Below are positions 4,414 to 5,863 of a stretch of 5,863 nt of DNA, piece by piece. The notes beneath the pieces are model-generated. The model did no database searches. It was not told where the DNA came from and was given only the letters and a program-made list of their open reading frames with translations. Both the position numbers and the translations under genes were made by a program. The stretch lies in the NCBI GenBank assembly GCA_003158415.1, contig PMJA01000336.1:9368-15230 (forward strand), in the 5' to 3' direction. How positions within the stretch are numbered: position 1 is the first letter of the stretch; every line of letters begins with the position of its first letter. The DNA is from Methylobacter sp. (GTDB lineage Bacteria; Pseudomonadota; Gammaproteobacteria; Methylococcales; Methylomonadaceae).

Positions 4414-5748
4414 TTAACGCCGTTCATCCTCACCCTGGCTGGCCGCTCTGATCGACCGCGTCAATTCCGCGCGCTGCTTGTCCAGCACCAGAAATTCAAT
4501 TTCCCGGCGCAAATACTCATCTTTGCTCTTGGTGGACTCGGCCCGCAGTTCCAGTTCTTTAACTTCCGCATCCAGCTGCATTTGATGCAGACGGTTTTCA
4601 TGCTGTATTTTTTCGGCTTCCAGGCGTTCCTGTAGCTTTTGCCGTTCCAGCTGGTGAATTTCCTGCTCTTTCAGTTCGGCTTCCAACTCCAGCTGTTTTA
4701 GGCGTTGCTCCTGCTCTTTTCCTTGCAGCCATTGCAGGCGCTCTTTTTCATATTCCCTAGTTTCCGCGTCCCGTTGCAGTTCTTTCAACAAGCGCTCATG
4801 TTCCAGTTGCTGCGCCTGTTTTTGAAGTTCCAGTTGTTGTTGGCGGATTTGCTTATCCTTCTGGTATTGAATTTCCGCTGCCAGCTCAATTTCTTTTAAC
4901 TGCCTATCATGATCGGTTTTTTCCTGATGCAAGCGGGTTTCTATCGCCTGTTGCTCACTACGCTGCTCGGCCTGCTCTTCCAGGCGGTGCTTGATGATTT
5001 CGGCTTCCAGCGCCTGCTTTTGCTTTTGTATTTGATCATCCTGATGCAGGGTTTCCAGCAGTTTTTGTTTGTGTTCCAGGCGCAACCGCTCCAGATCTTC
5101 TTCCTGCCTGAACAATTCCTGGCTTTGCCTCTCGCGAAATTCAAAGTTCTTTTGCATTACGTTAAGATAAACGGCTTCCTGAGTAAAGCGCCCGTCCAGC
5201 TTGTCGTCATCGGTCAGTTCTGCAAAAGCCGGGGTCAAGGCGCAGATAGCCCGGCACTGGATATGCTTTAAAATCAGGGTTTCATTAATGACGCTTTCAA
5301 TTTGCCGCTCCATGTCAGCAAGCCCCGTGTGTACCCACGAGCCGTCCTTAAGCTGAGTTAATTCGGCATTGACAAGATCCTTAATCACGCTGTCATAACT
5401 GGCTTTAATCTGCCGGTTAATGTCCGACAATGCGTCACGGTTTCTTTCCACAAATTTAAGCGTCGCTTGAAAATGGATTTGCAGTTCGGAGGTCACGGTG
5501 CAAAAGCCGCCATAAAGCCGGGTTTGGGTCGTCAACTGCCAGTCTTCTATCGGCAAGGAGTAAACCCGATGAAAAAAGTGTGGAATAAAGTCTTGCGGGC
5601 GTTCAAACAGCCGGTAATAAGGGCCTAACCGGGAAACAACAACGCGACGTTCGGCGTCAAATCCCGGATCCCAAAATAGTTGGCCGACGCCAGAGCCGCT
5701 ATGTTCGCCGGTGAGCCAAGTATCCAACGTCGATAGATTAGTGTTCAT
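4414..5748 (-). CDS. SPFH-like N-terminal domain protein with long coiled coil
   Basis: The protein has 444 residues. Residues 30-180 resemble an SPFH/Band-7 fold: VVVSRLGPYYRLFERPQDFI then a run of strands (VTSELQIHFQATLKFVE, about 85-101) and helices with INETLILKHIQCRAI (154-168). This match is remote and inferred from pattern. Residues 200-435 are almost pure E/Q/K/R/L heptads, a very long coiled coil. There is no membrane helix. Start: ATG 5748 has GAGG about 8 nt upstream and overlaps the previous stop by 11 nt (ATGAACACTAA); the ATG at 5760 has no Shine-Dalgarno. It is co-transcribed with the gene upstream and probably forms an oligomeric scaffold. A detached second copy of its last codons lies at 3303-3376. 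Function unknown. Confidence 0.82.
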   Translation of the reverse strand: MNTNLSTLDTWLTGEHSGSGVGQLFWDPGFDAERRVVVSRLGPYYRLFERPQDFIPHFFHRVYSLPIEDWQLTTQTRLYGGFCTVTSELQIHFQATLKFVERNRDALSDINRQIKASYDSVIKDLVNAELTQLKDGSWVHTGLADMERQIESVINETLILKHIQCRAICALTPAFAELTDDDKLDGRFTQEAVYLNVMQKNFEFRERQSQELFRQEEDLERLRLEHKQKLLETLHQDDQIQKQKQALEAEIIKHRLEEQAEQRSEQQAIETRLHQEKTDHDRQLKEIELAAEIQYQKDKQIRQQQLELQKQAQQLEHERLLKELQRDAETREYEKERLQWLQGKEQEQRLKQLELEAELKEQEIHQLERQKLQERLEAEKIQHENRLHQMQLDAEVKELELRAESTKSKDEYLRREIEFLVLDKQRAELTRSIRAASQGEDERR

Positions 5749-5863
5749 GGCCTGCCTCATTGGTGTCTGCCGATGCTACCGATTGCGCTTTGATGGCCCG
5801 CAACTGAGTGCCCATGCGTTCGGCAATCAGCGGATAAAGATTGGGCGCAAATTCCACCGAGCG
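5738..5863 (-). CDS. Unidentified protein, C-terminal 41 residues
   Basis: The minus strand is open from the right edge to TAA 5740-5738. The residues run FAPNLYPLIAERMGTQLRAI (5-24) and end in a polar tail, GHEH. I cannot name a family from this. The 11-nt overlap with the coiled-coil gene shows that the two are one operon and probably act together. The predicted helix with acidic-basic spacing suggests a soluble protein end. Confidence 0.65.
   Translation of the reverse strand, partial: RSVEFAPNLYPLIAERMGTQLRAIKAQSVASADTNEAGHEH

Noticed and set aside
4705..5271. Two leucine/phenylalanine-rich reading frames on the plus strand opposite the coiled-coil gene
   Set aside because: Their composition is just the antisense of E/Q/K-rich codons; no Shine-Dalgarno and no family resemblance.
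1..5863. CRISPR arrays, tRNA or rRNA genes, complete insertion sequences
   Set aside because: No regularly spaced repeats, no cloverleaf or rRNA-like sequence, and no transposase or integrase reading frame were seen.

Overview
The window looks like an accessory, rearrangement-rich stretch of a proteobacterial chromosome. My best guess is a gammaproteobacterium of the methanotroph or sulfur-oxidiser kind, but no marker gene settles this. Clear genes are mixed with broken 3' gene tails, palindromic intergenic repeats and toxin-antitoxin-like modules.

Left part (1-1650). The start of an NAD(P)H-hydrate epimerase (Nnr/YjeF) gene leaves the window on the minus strand. Next, on the plus strand, is a chimeric relic. 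The last 50 or so codons of a DUF1614 membrane-protein gene are joined to the last 73 codons of a paralogue of the 258-residue protein found intact further right. A type II toxin-antitoxin operon follows on the minus strand (Phd/YefM-type antitoxin, then PemK/MazF-type toxin), with a perfect 11-bp-arm palindrome over its promoter. A 40-bp palindromic repeat flanks this operon on both sides.

Middle (1650-3300). A second, almost identical DUF1614 tail precedes an intact two-gene operon on the plus strand. The first gene encodes an unrecognised 258-residue protein. The second, overlapping by ATGA, encodes a 168-residue PIN-domain nuclease. By layout this is a toxin-antitoxin-like pair, but the first partner is far larger than usual antitoxins. 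It is the best candidate here for an undescribed system.

Right part (3300-5863). Coming from the right end on the minus strand are the tail of an unidentified gene, a 444-residue protein with an SPFH-like N-terminus and a very long coiled coil (11-nt overlap), and a 174-residue papain-fold (C39-like) cysteine peptidase. The peptidase gene ends inside a structure with most features of an integron attC site, so it may be a gene cassette. Beyond it lie a possible 99-bp MITE, a strong hairpin, and a diverged copy of the last 24 or so codons of the coiled-coil gene.

A common theme is that three different genes (DUF1614, the 258-residue gene and the coiled-coil gene) each have an extra detached copy of their 3' end. 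This suggests repeated insertion and deletion of small defence or addiction modules at gene ends.
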